Shown piece by piece: positions 25,489-36,469 of a DNA stretch of 64,000 nt (positions within the stretch are counted from its first letter, which is position 1; the number at the start of each line of letters is the position of its first letter). Origin of the DNA: Triglochin maritima (lineage: Eukaryota > Streptophyta > Magnoliopsida > Alismatales > Juncaginaceae). Position numbers and translations under genes: made by a program. Under the pieces are notes generated by a model. The model ran no database searches, was not told the DNA's origin, and worked only from the letters and a program-made list of their open reading frames with translations. The stretch lies in contig OY821788.1 in assembly GCA_963682175.1 (NCBI GenBank), positions 13,472,001 through 13,536,000 on the forward strand. Reading direction: 5' to 3'.

Positions 25489-26102
25489 GTTGCGATAAAA
25501 TCTTTTTTATCCCTGCATTCAGATGATTTGTGCGGTTGAACACACAGTTCTTGTTGTTTACTTTATTTTTTTAATGATGGTGGGATACACTTCTATTTTG
25601 TATTGAACATAATTAAGATATATAATTATATTATTTTAAATGGATATATCTTAGAAAGTAAAATAATAAAATTTTAAGAAAATCATCATACTTCTTATCT
25701 TGTTATGTTTTACGGATAGACACTCATATTTCTATATAAATATTATATTTTTGAAATACTAGATTTTTGATAATTAACTCAAACAAGACAATTACCAAAG
25801 TTGAAAGAGTTCTATTTTCGTATTACACTTTTAAAACAATTATATTCTCAAGATTATCTTTTACAGATATCTTATTCCATATATACTTTAACTTTTTTAG
25901 AGAATATAATCTTGCTTTCACTATTCTAAATCGTAATTTTCACAACACATCGTTATCTATAAATAAGCATTCATTTTCTAACAACCCTACACATCATCAC
26001 AAACTCTCATATCTTCCAATTTTCATTTTCTCATCTTGATCTTGATCTGAATTACATCACATGGTTTCTCAAAATCATGGGAATAATCCACGTGGTCCAA
26101 CA
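25489..26102. other. AT-rich spacer
   Basis: No gene or repeat recognised between the hAT element and the Sirevirus-like 3' LTR. Confidence 0.5.
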
Positions 26103-27701
26103 TGTAAGTTAGATCGATCACTAATCTCGAGGGGAGTGAATAGATTATTTGCTAATTAGATTAAGCAATGCACAATTAAAAATAGAGATGAAAAGATTGC
26201 AAACCAAAAATCGACTCCGAAGATTTTTAAGACGTTCATCACCCCCACAGTGATCTAGTCCTCTCCTAAAGTTCTGATCGCTCCTCTGATCCCTAGTCGA
26301 GTATTCACTAATCTCTTTGTTCAGGCTCGAAGATAAACACTCTTACAATAAGAGCCTTGCGAACAACCTCGCCTTGCCCGAATCTCCTCTCACAACCCGA
26401 GAGGGATCTTCCTTGAAGATTTACAATGCAATGGAGGTTGATTGAAGGTGTTGAACTCTAACTTTAATGCACTCAAAGGATTGGAGTTGAACTTGGAGTG
26501 AGTTGATTGAAGTTTGAGAGTTGGTGAAGCTTTGAAGACTTGGAATTTGGAAGCACAAGAGTATGAAAGTTTTTTGGCAAGTAAAATATTGATTGTGTCT
26601 TTTAAATGAAGCTTTTATAGACTTCAAAGCAAATAGAGCCGTTATGGTGAGTTGGTGAAATTTGGACCAATGAGAAGTAAGATGGGAGTTAAGCTCTGAC
26701 ATATTTTTGAGTCAGTTTGATTGACCGGGAAACAAACGGCCGTCCGAAACAATGAGAATGACTTGGATAGAATGAAGACTTTGGTTGATTGAATATTATC
26801 CGGATAACTGTTCAACAACTTCTAGTATTTTTTTTTTCTAATTTTGACCAATTAAATTTGGTTCACCGTGCCAAGATGGACAATAAGGAATGGTCGGGCT
26901 TTGACTAATCGGGTTCGGTCAACCGCAGGCTATTCAATAGACAAAGTATGCGTGGATTTTCCACTGACAGTTATGACTAAAAAGTTTGTTGAGCAGCAAC
27001 AGTCAATAAGCCACGTAGAAAAGAATTGGTGCGCGCTGATTAACAACAAAGGGATCGGTTGACCGACTAAGACTTGGTAAACTGTGGAAGGATATTTCGA
27101 AATGTGTTGCTAGACGACAAAAGATAAGTCTGTTGAAAAACTCTCAACGGATTTATTGACATGTAGGCCGATATTGTCTCTTCGTTAGGATTACAAAACA
27201 AAGGATAATTTTGGATGATCGATTCTTATTCTGTAGACCGAATCAATAATTCTGGAGAAGGTCCAAATGCTACTGAGATGATGGGAACGATTCAGCAATC
27301 CATGTTCGGTCATCTGAATCAAGAGCTTCTGGAAGGGTCCGAATGCTACTAAGTATATGAGAACAGTTCACCAAAGAGAGCTCAGGCTTCTATTTGAGAC
27401 ACGATCAGTTGACCAAAGGTAGCATAATCGACTGAGAGAGACGGATAATACTTTTGGGCATCAAGTGTGCATTTGATCCTATGACTCAAATAAATAGAAA
27501 ATTACATGTGAAGTCAGTGAGTTTTGATTACAAGTCTTGATCTTAAAGTTGATTAGTCCTTTGGTTTGAACACCTACAATGTTAGGAAAATACAATATAT
27601 ATGCAATTTGACAATATGATGTGTGTGATGTGTGAATTTGAGTTATGCATTATATTAGTTTGTTAATCATCAAAAATTAATAGTAATGAGACCAAAACCC
27701 A
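26103..27701 (-). mobile_element. 3' LTR of a minus-strand Copia (Sirevirus-like) element, family A
   Basis: On the minus strand it starts TGGGTTTTGGTCTC and ends GATCTAACTTACA. It shares with the other family A copies the block around 26300-26420 (GAACAACCTCGCCTTGCCCG, TCTCACAACCCGAGAGGGA). It directly follows a polypurine tract, so it is the downstream LTR of an element whose internal region lies at higher coordinates. Decayed GGTTGACCG/GGTCGAC sites are scattered through 26700-27430. Confidence 0.75.
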
Positions 27702-27725
27702 CTAATCTCCCCTATTTGATGATGA
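27702..27725 (-). promoter_or_regulatory. Polypurine tract of the minus-strand Copia element
   Basis: On the minus strand the sequence reads ATCATCAAATAGGGGAGATT just before the LTR. This is the typical Sirevirus arrangement, in which a purine run of the AAAAGGGGGAGATT kind primes plus-strand DNA synthesis at the LTR edge. Confidence 0.7.
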
Positions 27726-28273
27726 CAAACAAATGTCAAATTGTGTATGTGCTCCCCCTATCAATATGCACGAGATAGATAAAAGCCCCCCCTTACTATG
27801 TGCACAACATTCATATAGTCATTGAAGCATATTTTGTCAATTTTCTTCCCCTTTTCACATCAAGCAAAATGATCACTCAAGCATATGTTGAGGCAAAAAG
27901 ACAAACAATAAGGAAATAGAATTTAAATGCTAAAGGGAAGATAAGGCATAAAGCCAATACAAAAGAAAGAACATACTAAACGACAAGTAAACAGATAAGA
28001 GACAGAACAAGCAAAAAGATAGGGCTAATTGTCCGGCTTGTACATTTTTCATAGAAGATCCAGGATTTGATTTTCCGAATCGAGAAATGTTTGACGAGAA
28101 TCTCCACCCAGACGAATTTGGTTGTTGATTTGGTTGAGAGAATTCAATGTGCCAACTGAAAAGCTTAGAAATCGGAATTGAGCTCTTGCATGTCTTGATA
28201 ATTGTGATTCACTAGCCCACAAACCTCATGGATCTCTTCACAATTCCGGTCCAAGAGCTTCTCATGCCGATAG

Positions 28274-29704
28274 TGTTAGGATCGATGTCCCTCTAATCTC
28301 TAGATTATATGCGGAATTAAAGCAATAAACAAAGGATTAAGAGATAGAACAAGTAAACACCACTAAAAGACACTGGAGAGTTAGAGAGGTTCGACGCTGA
28401 CCCAGTCCTAGTCCTCGCAAGCCTCACTCGATCCTCCGAGCCCCGCTTACAGTTCCACTATCCGATCTTTGTGTCTGGCCGAGATCAATGCCTTTACAAA
28501 CATTGAGCCTTAGGAAAAACCTTGCCTTGCTCGTGTCTCCTCTTACAATCTGAGAGGGAGCTTCCTCGAAGCTTTACAACCCTTTGGTAGTTCTTGAATA
28601 TGGAAATGGAATGACAATCTGAATACTCTAACTTGAGTACTGTTGGATATGGATATGGAGTGGATATGCAAGTAGTGAAGATGAAGCTTTGACTGTGTTT
28701 GATTAGAGGGTGTAAGGTTCTAAATCGTGTCTCGTGAGTCTTGAGTGGTGTTTATATAGGCTTCAAAGATTGGAAAGTCATTGGGGAGTTGGTGGAAATT
28801 TGCACCAATGACAAGCAAGATTTGAATTAAGCTCGGGCAGAAATCAAGGTAGGTTCGGTTGACCATGTAGGAAATGTAGTCTGAAACAAGTTAATTGGAT
28901 TGGTCAGATTCAAGCATTTGGTTGACCGAATAGACTTTGGATCACCATTAACTAACTTCAAGTAACTATTTTCAATTTCTCCCTATGAAATTTTGATTCA
29001 CCGAATTGCATTAGGTTCACCGTTCCATGGTGGATAGTGTATAGTCGTAATAGTTGGGCTTTGATTAAACATGTTCGGTAGTCCGTGTATACTTTGGTTG
29101 ACCAAAGTTAGCACGGGTTTTGCACCGACAGTTAAGGCTCAAATAGTCATTGAGTACAATGGTCAAGTGCCAGGTTGAAATAGCCAATGGGCGCCTAAAG
29201 CCAAGAAGAGATTGGTTGACCGAAAAACATTCGATCATCCAAAATAGAACATGTCAATTTGGCTTTACGGCATGATTCAAATGCGACCATTGGAGCAAAG
29301 TCCAAAACCGGTCAGAGGCACATTGGTCGACCGAAAGTGGTTCGGTTGCCCGATCAGACAATTCCAAAGAGCAACATAAGGTCTATTGTTGAATGATTTA
29401 GGTTGACCATTTGGGGTTTGGTAAACCCAACTTTGTCGGGACAGAAACCTAGTGCTCAAGTTTACATATTTTCCTATGAACTCAATAAATAGAAAATTAC
29501 AAGTCTTCGTCAGAAGTTTTGATTACAAGTTTTGATGTCTTTGTCCCAATGCTCATTCTCTTTGATAATCTTTATCAACCTATTAATATGATTGCAAGTA
29601 TACAAGTATGTATGCAATGCATGTAATCATGATTGCTCACTTTAATTGATTAAGAGTAGTTTGATTAATCATCAAAATCAATATAGATTAAGGCCTAAAA
29701 GACA
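28274..29704 (-). mobile_element. Family A solo LTR nested in the Copia internal region
   Basis: It spans TGTTAGGATCG to CCTAAAAGACA on the plus strand (1,431 bp), with ATAG on each outer side (28270-28273 and 29705-29708), a 4-bp identity that could be a degraded 5-bp duplication. It has the same 3' block and GGTTGACCG modules as other family A copies. It interrupts minus-strand internal sequence that continues on both sides, so it inserted later. Confidence 0.75.
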
Positions 29705-29756
29705 ATAGATAGACCCATGTGAGTTGGTTCCATTGAGCATCCGACCAGATGACCAT

Positions 29757-30425
29757 TCAGGAGCGAGTGTGGCGCCAAGGATCACGAGTCGAGTGAGGAT
29801 CCCAATTTGGATTAACCTCGGCTTTGGGCAGATGAGGATATCGATGTGGAGCGTCGGTTGATGTGGCCTCATCTTTGTTTTCAGTTGGATCATCTTCGGC
29901 ATCATCGTCATGTACTTGCTTGCTGGAGCGCATCCATTTGGGTGTATACTTGTCAATGATGGTCTTTGATGATTTGAAGAGCCCACGGTCGAGTTGGACG
30001 ATGAAGTGATAGCCGATCAACAAAATTATCATCGAGAAGGGGAGAAAGTGTAACTTCTGTCGAGCAGTGTAGCACATATGGTTGATGATAAATAATAGCC
30101 AATTGGTGCGATTACTGGTGGAAAGATTGAAGAGAAATTTCATCATTTGATGAACGAGATCATCTTTATGACGTTTGCGCACAAAGATGATGGTAGAGAT
30201 GAAGTGACAAAGGATCAGACCGATGACCGAAAGATGAGGAATTACGAGTTTTTCACCTTGAGGTATGACCAGTTGGGTAACCAAGAACTGATTCATCGAG
30301 CCACAAATCTCCTCCCAAGTGAGGTCACAAATGTGATCTCTAGCGTTGGGAAGTCCGGTGATCTCTGAAAGAACGGATGCGATGAGAGTAAAGGAGATGC
30401 AATCAAATTGAGTTGTAAGATCCAT
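29757..30425 (-). pseudogene. Env-position ORF of a Sirevirus-like Copia element (main open part)
   Basis: A 222-codon open frame lies between pol and the 3' LTR of a minus-strand Copia element, the place where Sireviruses carry an extra ORF. Its pattern (LILCHFISTIIF, a K/R-rich turn, NWLLFIINHM, LPFSMIILLI) matches the plant retrotransposon-associated domain often annotated as a putative plant transposon protein. The C-terminus is acidic and Ser/Pro-rich. An in-frame stop just upstream separates it from the N-terminal part. There is no clear signal peptide or transmembrane segment, so an envelope function is not shown. Confidence 0.6.
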
Positions 30426-30988
30426 TTGAGTGTCGTCGAGGGTGGTTATCTCCTAGAGATTTGCAAGGAATTGGCAACACTCACGGAGAAAGGCACCGAA
30501 AGTTTGTCGTGGAAGAAATCTCTTAGATGATCAGTGGCGAGATAAGTGGGAAGACCTATTGACTCAAAATCTTTGATGATGATTTTCAACTATGGAATCA
30601 GATTGGCACCACTAATTGAGTAGTAGTGGTCCTCTGATTTTCGGTTGTAAAAGATGCTATCAATGAAAGGATGAAGATATTCGTCGATGGGTTTGTTCGC
30701 CGGAGTTGCCAAAAAGGACCAGTTTCTTTCTTTTCTTCGCTGCTGGTTACTTTGAATATTCCACGCCTTTCTGAAGAAAAGATATTTCTTAGACCCATCT
30801 GATGGAGAGATGAAGTTTCGGGCTTGGAGAAAGGGAAGTATGCAACAAATTTGCTTTGGGGTGATATGATTGATAGAGAATGTCCAAATATATAGAAGAT
30901 GTGAGAAATGCCTCCAACGGTCGACCATTAATGGGTCGATTACCATTGGGGAGAGTTCAACAGATAGAAATTTGCAATGCTCGGTCAA
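30426..30988 (-). pseudogene. N-terminal part of the env-position ORF, broken
   Basis: The minus strand is open over 30590-30988 (132 codons) and continues in shifted frames toward 30425, with stops and frameshifts. Order and strand match the open part downstream, so together they are one decayed ORF. A GGTCGACCATT site lies at about 30918. Confidence 0.5.
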
Positions 30989-31247
30989 CTAAACATCCTT
31001 CATTGTACCAAATGTGCTGGAAAGTAAGATTTGAAACAACTACTGGATCTCGAAAATGGATGACCGAATGCCTATTGGTCGTCCGATATCCTAGGGTTAG
31101 GAAAATTCAAAAGGTCTACAATGGTCATCTGATTAAAAATTGGATAAATGAATCTTACATTCTAATCTGTTAAATCAGAAACCGGAAGGAATTCAAAAAC
31201 TTCACCCAAGAGATTCGATCAACCAAGATATACTCAGATTACCGTAT

Positions 31248-31585
31248 TGTTATGCTCTCTCTCCTCCCTCACCCAAACCCTCTAACCTCTCTCCCTCTCC
31301 CCACACTCTTCTTCTTCACCCAACCCTAAACCCATCTCCCCTCACCCTCTCCCTTCCCTCGTAGTAGCTCCGACGACGGCGTCCCTGACAACGAGGAGCT
31401 CCGATGACGGCGTCTCCGACGACGAGAAACTCCGACGATCGCGCGTAGGCACGAAGGCGAATGCCTCATCTCCGGTGTTCTACTTTCCAAAGGTACGTCA
31501 TCCACCTTGCTTCGGGGTTTCTTGGGTCCGAGTGGACGAGATGGGTGGAACGGAGCCAGCGGGCGACTGGACAGCATGCCACACT
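31248..31585 (+). mobile_element. Truncated Ty3/gypsy LTR, upstream copy
   Basis: Starts TGTTATGCTCTC and is closely similar to 32768-33075 (shared CTCCCTCACCCAAACCC, TCTACTTTCCAAAGGTACG and GACGAGATGGGTGG). It is cut off at about 31585, where it abuts RNase H coding sequence directly. LTR remainder, leader, gag, protease and most of RT are missing. Confidence 0.7.
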
Positions 31586-32720
31586 AGTGTTTACAGATCA
31601 CCAGAGTTTCAAGTACCTATTCTCGCAGAAGGAACCAGACAAAAGGAACTAAACATGAGGCTGCAACGTTGGTTAGAATTCGCGACGGATTATGACCTCA
31701 CGACCGTCTACCACCCGGGAAAGGGAAACACAGTAGCCGATGCTCTGAGTCGGAAGTGGGAGAGTTCGGAGGCTAGTCTGCGAGTCTGTAAGTGGAGACT
31801 GTTGGAGGATCTGGTTCAGTGGAGGCCATTTGCAGCCCGACACAGTGGAGCTATGCTTTCTAGTGTTCGGGTTGAGCCGGACATAGTGTAGCGCATTATC
31901 CACGCACAGGCAGAGGATCTAGAGATGTCAGCCTTGATGTAGTTAGTACAAACTGAGAGATCAGAGTTCATGGTAGCTCTGGATGGAGGCATCAAGTTCA
32001 GGAGTAGATTGTGGGTGCTGGTGACAGCTGACCTACGGAGAGAGGTCATGGAGGAAGGTCATCATGCTTGATACAGGATCGATCCTGGGAGCATGAAGAT
32101 GTATAGGGATCTTCAGAGACATTACTGGTGGTGGGGCATAAAGAGGGATAGTGCAGAGTTCGTGTCACGGTGTCTGGTCTGTCAGTAGATGAAGATCGAG
32201 CACCAGAGGCATGCTAGATTGTTGCAGAGGATTGAGCTTCCAAAGTGGAAAAGGGAGCATGTGACCATGGACTTTGTCATAGGACTACCGAAGACGAAGA
32301 GTTTTCACGACACGATATGGGTGATTGTGGACCGACTGACCAAGTCAGCACACTTTCTGGCAACATGGATGATGTCACCGCTGAGCAGCTTGGCATAGTT
32401 ATACATGGATAAGATAGTCAGGTTCACGGAGTGCCAGTTTCCATCATCTCAGACCGAGACATGCGGTTCACGTCAGGTTTTTGGGGGTCACTTCAGAGGG
32501 CATTGGGGACGAAGCTGAAGTTCAGTACGACTTTTCACCCTCAGACGGATGGTTAGTCAGAGAGGACCATACAGATGCTCGAGGACATGTTGAGAGCATG
32601 TGCCTTGGACTAGGTAGATAGTTGGGTTGAGCACTTACCGTTGACCGAGTTCACATACAACAACCCATTCCATGGCAGTATAGGGATGTGAGGTAGAAGT
32701 TCTTGGAGCTTTTCAGTGAG
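31586..32720 (+). pseudogene. Ty3/gypsy pol remnant: RNase H end, zinc finger and integrase core
   Basis: The first block encodes the RNase H end, with FTDHQSFKYLFSQ, then after a frameshift LQRWLEFATDYDL and YHPGKGNTVADALSRK, the chromovirus-type hallmark. Next, at about 32050-32190, comes the HHCC zinc-finger region (YWWWGIKRD, VSRCLVCQ). The integrase core follows: HVTMDFVIGLPK with the first catalytic Asp, IWVIVDRLTKSAHF, an ISDRD-like block with the second Asp and FHPQTDG with the downstream motif. Several stops and frameshifts make it dead. Confidence 0.85.
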
Positions 32721-32767
32721 TAGCTTTCTTTTATTTCGCAGACAAAATTCCTTTTGCTGGGGTGATT

Positions 32768-33680
32768 GTTATGCTCTCTCCTCCCTCACCCAAACCCACT
32801 AACCTCTCTCCCTCTCCCATCACTCTTCTTCTTCACCCAACCTTAAACCCATCTCCCCTCATCCTCTCCCTTCCCTCACAGTAGCTCTGGTAAATGCTTC
32901 CTCGACGATGAGGAGCTCCAGAGATCGTGCGTAGGTGCGGAGGGAGCGCCCTTGTCCAGTCTTCTACTTTCCAAAGGTACGCCATTAACCTTGCTTTGGG
33001 TTACTTGGGGCCGACTAGACGAGATGGGTGGGGTGGAGCCAGTGGGTGACCAGACAGCAGACCACACCGGTGGTGGTCGGGCAGTCCTATGGCATAGGCT
33101 GCCAGTTTGGGCTCCGGACATGGTGGCCGGAGGCGGCACCCGGGTTGGTGTCGCGTGCGTCTCGGAGCATGGCCACAGCCTGCCAGTGGCGGTTGTGGGT
33201 CGCGACAACGATCGCCGCTGGTAGCAGTGGATTGGTTAGGATATGTGTTTGGTATTTTGCGTATGAGCCCTGGATTTGTTTAATATTTGGTGGAATAATT
33301 TAATTAGTTAATTTGCAGAATAAGCCTTGCCACTTAGTTGTATTGAGTTGTTATTTCACAAGTGGAATAATTGCAGAATAAATTCAGAAGTTAATAGTAT
33401 TTGATTAATTAATAAATAATTTGGTTAATTGCTGGGAAAACCATGAGTTTACTTGTATTTGGTTGAATGATCGTCAATTGGATTAATTGCTGGAAAATCC
33501 TGGATTGGTTGGTATTTAAGTAAATGACTAATTTTTTGGGTTAATTGATGAATAAAGCTTGGATTTTCTATATTTGTGGAAAGATTATTTTAATTAAGGA
33601 AAATTGCTTCCTTTTGCCTGGATTAACTATATTCTTACCGAAAATTTTATTAATTGAAAAACTTATTGTTTGAAGAATTT
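32768..33680 (+). mobile_element. Ty3/gypsy LTR, downstream copy
   Basis: Begins TGTTATGCTCTC after a purine-rich GCTGGGGTGAT tract that may be the PPT. 32768-33075 matches the upstream truncated copy. The rest becomes AT-rich with a degenerate repeat (GGATTAATTGCTGGAAAA-like, 33300-33640). The right end could not be fixed. Confidence 0.6.
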
Positions 33681-33689
33681 TGTTTGTTT

Positions 33690-35000
33690 GAAGATTGATT
33701 AGTAGCATATTATACATTGCATTCATACTATAAATCCTTTATTTTACTCCATATTTGTGCTACTCGAGTATTTGTTTGTTGTGTTTCAGGGTTTAGGCAA
33801 TAATGAAGAGAAATGAAGAGAAAAGGAGCTAAACGCAAGAAGAATGGACTGATTTGGAATGTTCCGGACCTGTTTGTAATGCCCAAGGACTGGATTGTAA
33901 CTCAGGAAGGACTTAAGTAAAAACCCGGAGGGACTTAAGTGTAAAGAAAAATATGTTGCTTGCAAAAGTCTAGAATCTCCTGAACCTGAGGACTAATTCT
34001 ACAATTAAAACCAAACGGGCTTGAACCAACAGCTCCGGGCGCACCTTACGTGTTTATTATGTAAACTAAAGCCGTGGTTAAAATTTGGAGTCGATCATAG
34101 AAAATTGATCCGCCAGTGGCGGATCTGGTAAAGAGGTTGACATTCAAATTTTGGACACGGGTCGGGTTGTCGGGTTAGAGCATTCCAGGACTTCCAGATC
34201 TGATTTACAGCCGTCCGATTATGCCCATATCCATCCAAACCCTCTAAACTTCTATAAATACACTTGTAATGCCTCCTTTCTTCTTCTTCTTCCTCCCTCC
34301 CCCATTAGAGTTGGTTTTAGTTTCCTGTTTTAGTAGTCTAAGTAAGGGGGTTGGAGAGGAGCAAACTTTGTCTTTTATTTCGTAATCTAGTTTAGTTCTT
34401 GTTCTTATGTTGATGTTTTCCTTTGATGCAATTTATTTTATGTTGTTATTTGTTTAATCTAGTCTTGTACGTTTCTTTCATGGGTTTATGATCTTTTCAC
34501 ACTTTCTTTAGTATAGAGATGAGTAGAGAGTAGTCCATCCCCATTGGGGGGTGGAGAAGAAGGCGATTTGATCATGTGATGGATTAATGTGTGTTAATTT
34601 TAATCCTTTGAGCTTTACATGATTTTCATAACCATATTATGGGATTTTACTCTTATCTTTGATGTGCTAATGCTCTTATTTCATGTGGAGGCAAAAATGG
34701 AGTTCAATTTTATGGATTTCTTGTATGACATGTTTTGATGAGCACATTTGAACACACACTACACTACACATTTTCATTTCCATGTGCTTTCTCTACTCCC
34801 TAATGGGCTTAGTTCTCATTGATCGTTTTTCAAATTTCCCACTTATTGTAGTTTAATTTTGATGACATCTCTCATTTCTTTTCCCCCACTCGAGTATCGT
34901 GAACTCGACTCACACGCGCTCCCTGTGGACCGACCCGTATTTGCCGCTGCTTAAACGCAGTTGTGCACTTATGGTATTATAACTGATTTAATCAAAGATT
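33690..35000 (+). mobile_element. Family B LTR (plus strand)
   Basis: Starts near GATTAGTAGCATATTATACAT and ends near a conserved tail: CCACTCGAGTATCG, CCTGTGGACCGACCCGTATT, GTTGTGCACTTATGG. The tail resembles the LTR end of plant Tat/Athila-type gypsy elements. Related copies lie at 38551, 49530 and 50410-52040. A 19-nt perfect hairpin, GATCCGCCAGTGGCGGATC, lies at 34107-34125. CTATAAATA at 34252 is a probable TATA box. Confidence 0.6.
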
Positions 35001-35199
35001 TTGGTAAATTTACACTTATACCTTTTACGTTCGATTGTGAGTTTAAAGCTATAACTTGATTATGCTGCTCTTATGATTTTATAGTCTCATTTATTCTTTG
35101 TTACTCTATATCGTGTTGGGGTCGTTGACTCGTGCTTTTAGGGGTAAATTGCATATACCCCCTTGTTTGTGAGACTGTGAGAGATTCGGTGAACCGAAC

Positions 35200-36110
35200 G
35201 TTCACCCACGTTGTAACGAGTGGCTAGGGGTGAGAAAAATTCGGTCCGGTCCGGGCACCCGGACCGAATTTTTTCGGTCCGGTCTTCGGTCCACAAAATT
35301 TTGGAAATTCGGTCTTCGGTCCGGACCGGACCGAAACTTTAAGGGGAAAATCTGGGTTTTGGATCGACCCAGACCGGACCGAACCTATTTGGTCCGGTCT
35401 TCAGTCCGGACTTCCCGAAAATTTGGGTTTCGATCCGGTTCAGTCCGGTCCGGTCCGGTCCTGGACCGAAGCTCACCCCTACGAGTGGCTGTTGGAGCGT
35501 TGCTCAAGGACTCGGGCGTTTGTTCGGGTAGTGAGGTTGGCCTGTGAGGCACGCATGGCTAGATGTTAAGGTGTTTCATTTGTTGGGCGATCCAGGATGG
35601 CTTACCAACATTGTTACGAGTGTTCGTTAGTGCTGGGCTCGCGGGTTTGGGCGGTCGGTTTTGATTCCCGGAGTCGTGTTTTCCCTTGTGTTGTTGCGGT
35701 TCGGAATGGTCCACCCACGTTGTGAAGAGTGATCGTTGGGGAGCGTTACTCACGGGCTCGGGCGTGTGGTCGACTTCTGAAGCCGGATGCAGAATTGGTC
35801 AGCTCACCCACATTGTGACGGGTGGCCGATTAGGAGCGTTGCTCACGGGCTCGGGTGCATGGTTGGAGTAGGGCGTTGCCTTGTGGGTCGTATGCGCGGT
35901 CTTGTCAAGGGTGCACGCTCGCCTTGGTTGGGTTCATGGTCACCTTGGGGTGTGTGACAGTTCTGCCGTGAGAGTGGGTTGAGTGTTGCCTCATGGGTTG
36001 AGGTGCATGCTCGACTTCACTGGACGCATGGTCGCCTTGGGACACGAAACTAGTGTAAGCTGTCAGTGACGCCTAGACCTTGTAGGGTGTCGGGTTGGGG
36101 TGGTGTACTT
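35200..36110. repeat. GC-rich degenerate tandem repeat, about 100-125 bp unit
   Basis: The phrases CACCCACGTTGT(G/A)A, GAGTGGCTGTTGG-like, GGAGCGTTGCTCA and GGGCTCGGGCGT recur in the same order starting at about 35203, 35711 and 35804, with a weaker copy near 35600. Similar GC-rich wording continues to 36110. One unit is split by the hAT MITE at 35225. Confidence 0.65.
35225..35481. mobile_element. hAT MITE (257 bp) made of GGTCCGGACC repeats
   Basis: TIRs are TAGGGGTGAG and CTCACCCCTA. The flanking 8-bp duplications CGAGTGGC (35217-35224 and 35482-35489) are perfect. The interior is almost entirely CGGTCCGG/CCGGACCG units in both orientations, giving strong self-complementarity. There is no coding capacity. 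Confidence 0.92.
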
Positions 36111-36460
36111 GATCAGTTGAGCTCAGTTGTCATGTATTTTCTTGCTCCTGTTAGTAGTCATGTAGTAGGAGTTCAACAGAGGAACATGTACGGTCAACAT
36201 GCATGGTCAACATGCAATTGTCATGTATTTTCTTGCTCATCTTACACGTATGAAGGCCAACAAGGAAATTTGCTATTCTCAGCAGAGGAACATGCACGGT
36301 CAATCATACTAGGTCCCGTTTACCATTATATGTGGATCCAGACAAAGTCGGAGTCCCTATCCTTACACCATTCTGTCAACTGAATTAGCTTCAATTGTCC
36401 GTTAGGCACAAACAGACAATACGAAAATAAAAGTCAAGTATTCAATCATGTTTATTTAAT
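36111..36460. other. Short unassigned stretch with a local duplication
   Basis: The phrases TGTCATGTATTTTCTTGCTC and CAGAGGAACATG(T/C)ACGGTCAA each occur twice (about 36129/36220 and 36177/36282), a partial duplication of about 100 bp. No gene seen. Confidence 0.5.
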
Positions 36461-36469
36461 CAATGCATG

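Noticed and set aside
31326..31577. 83-codon Arg/Ser-rich minus-strand open frame
   Set aside because: Antisense to the pyrimidine-rich start of a gypsy LTR; repeated in altered frame at 32876-33208.
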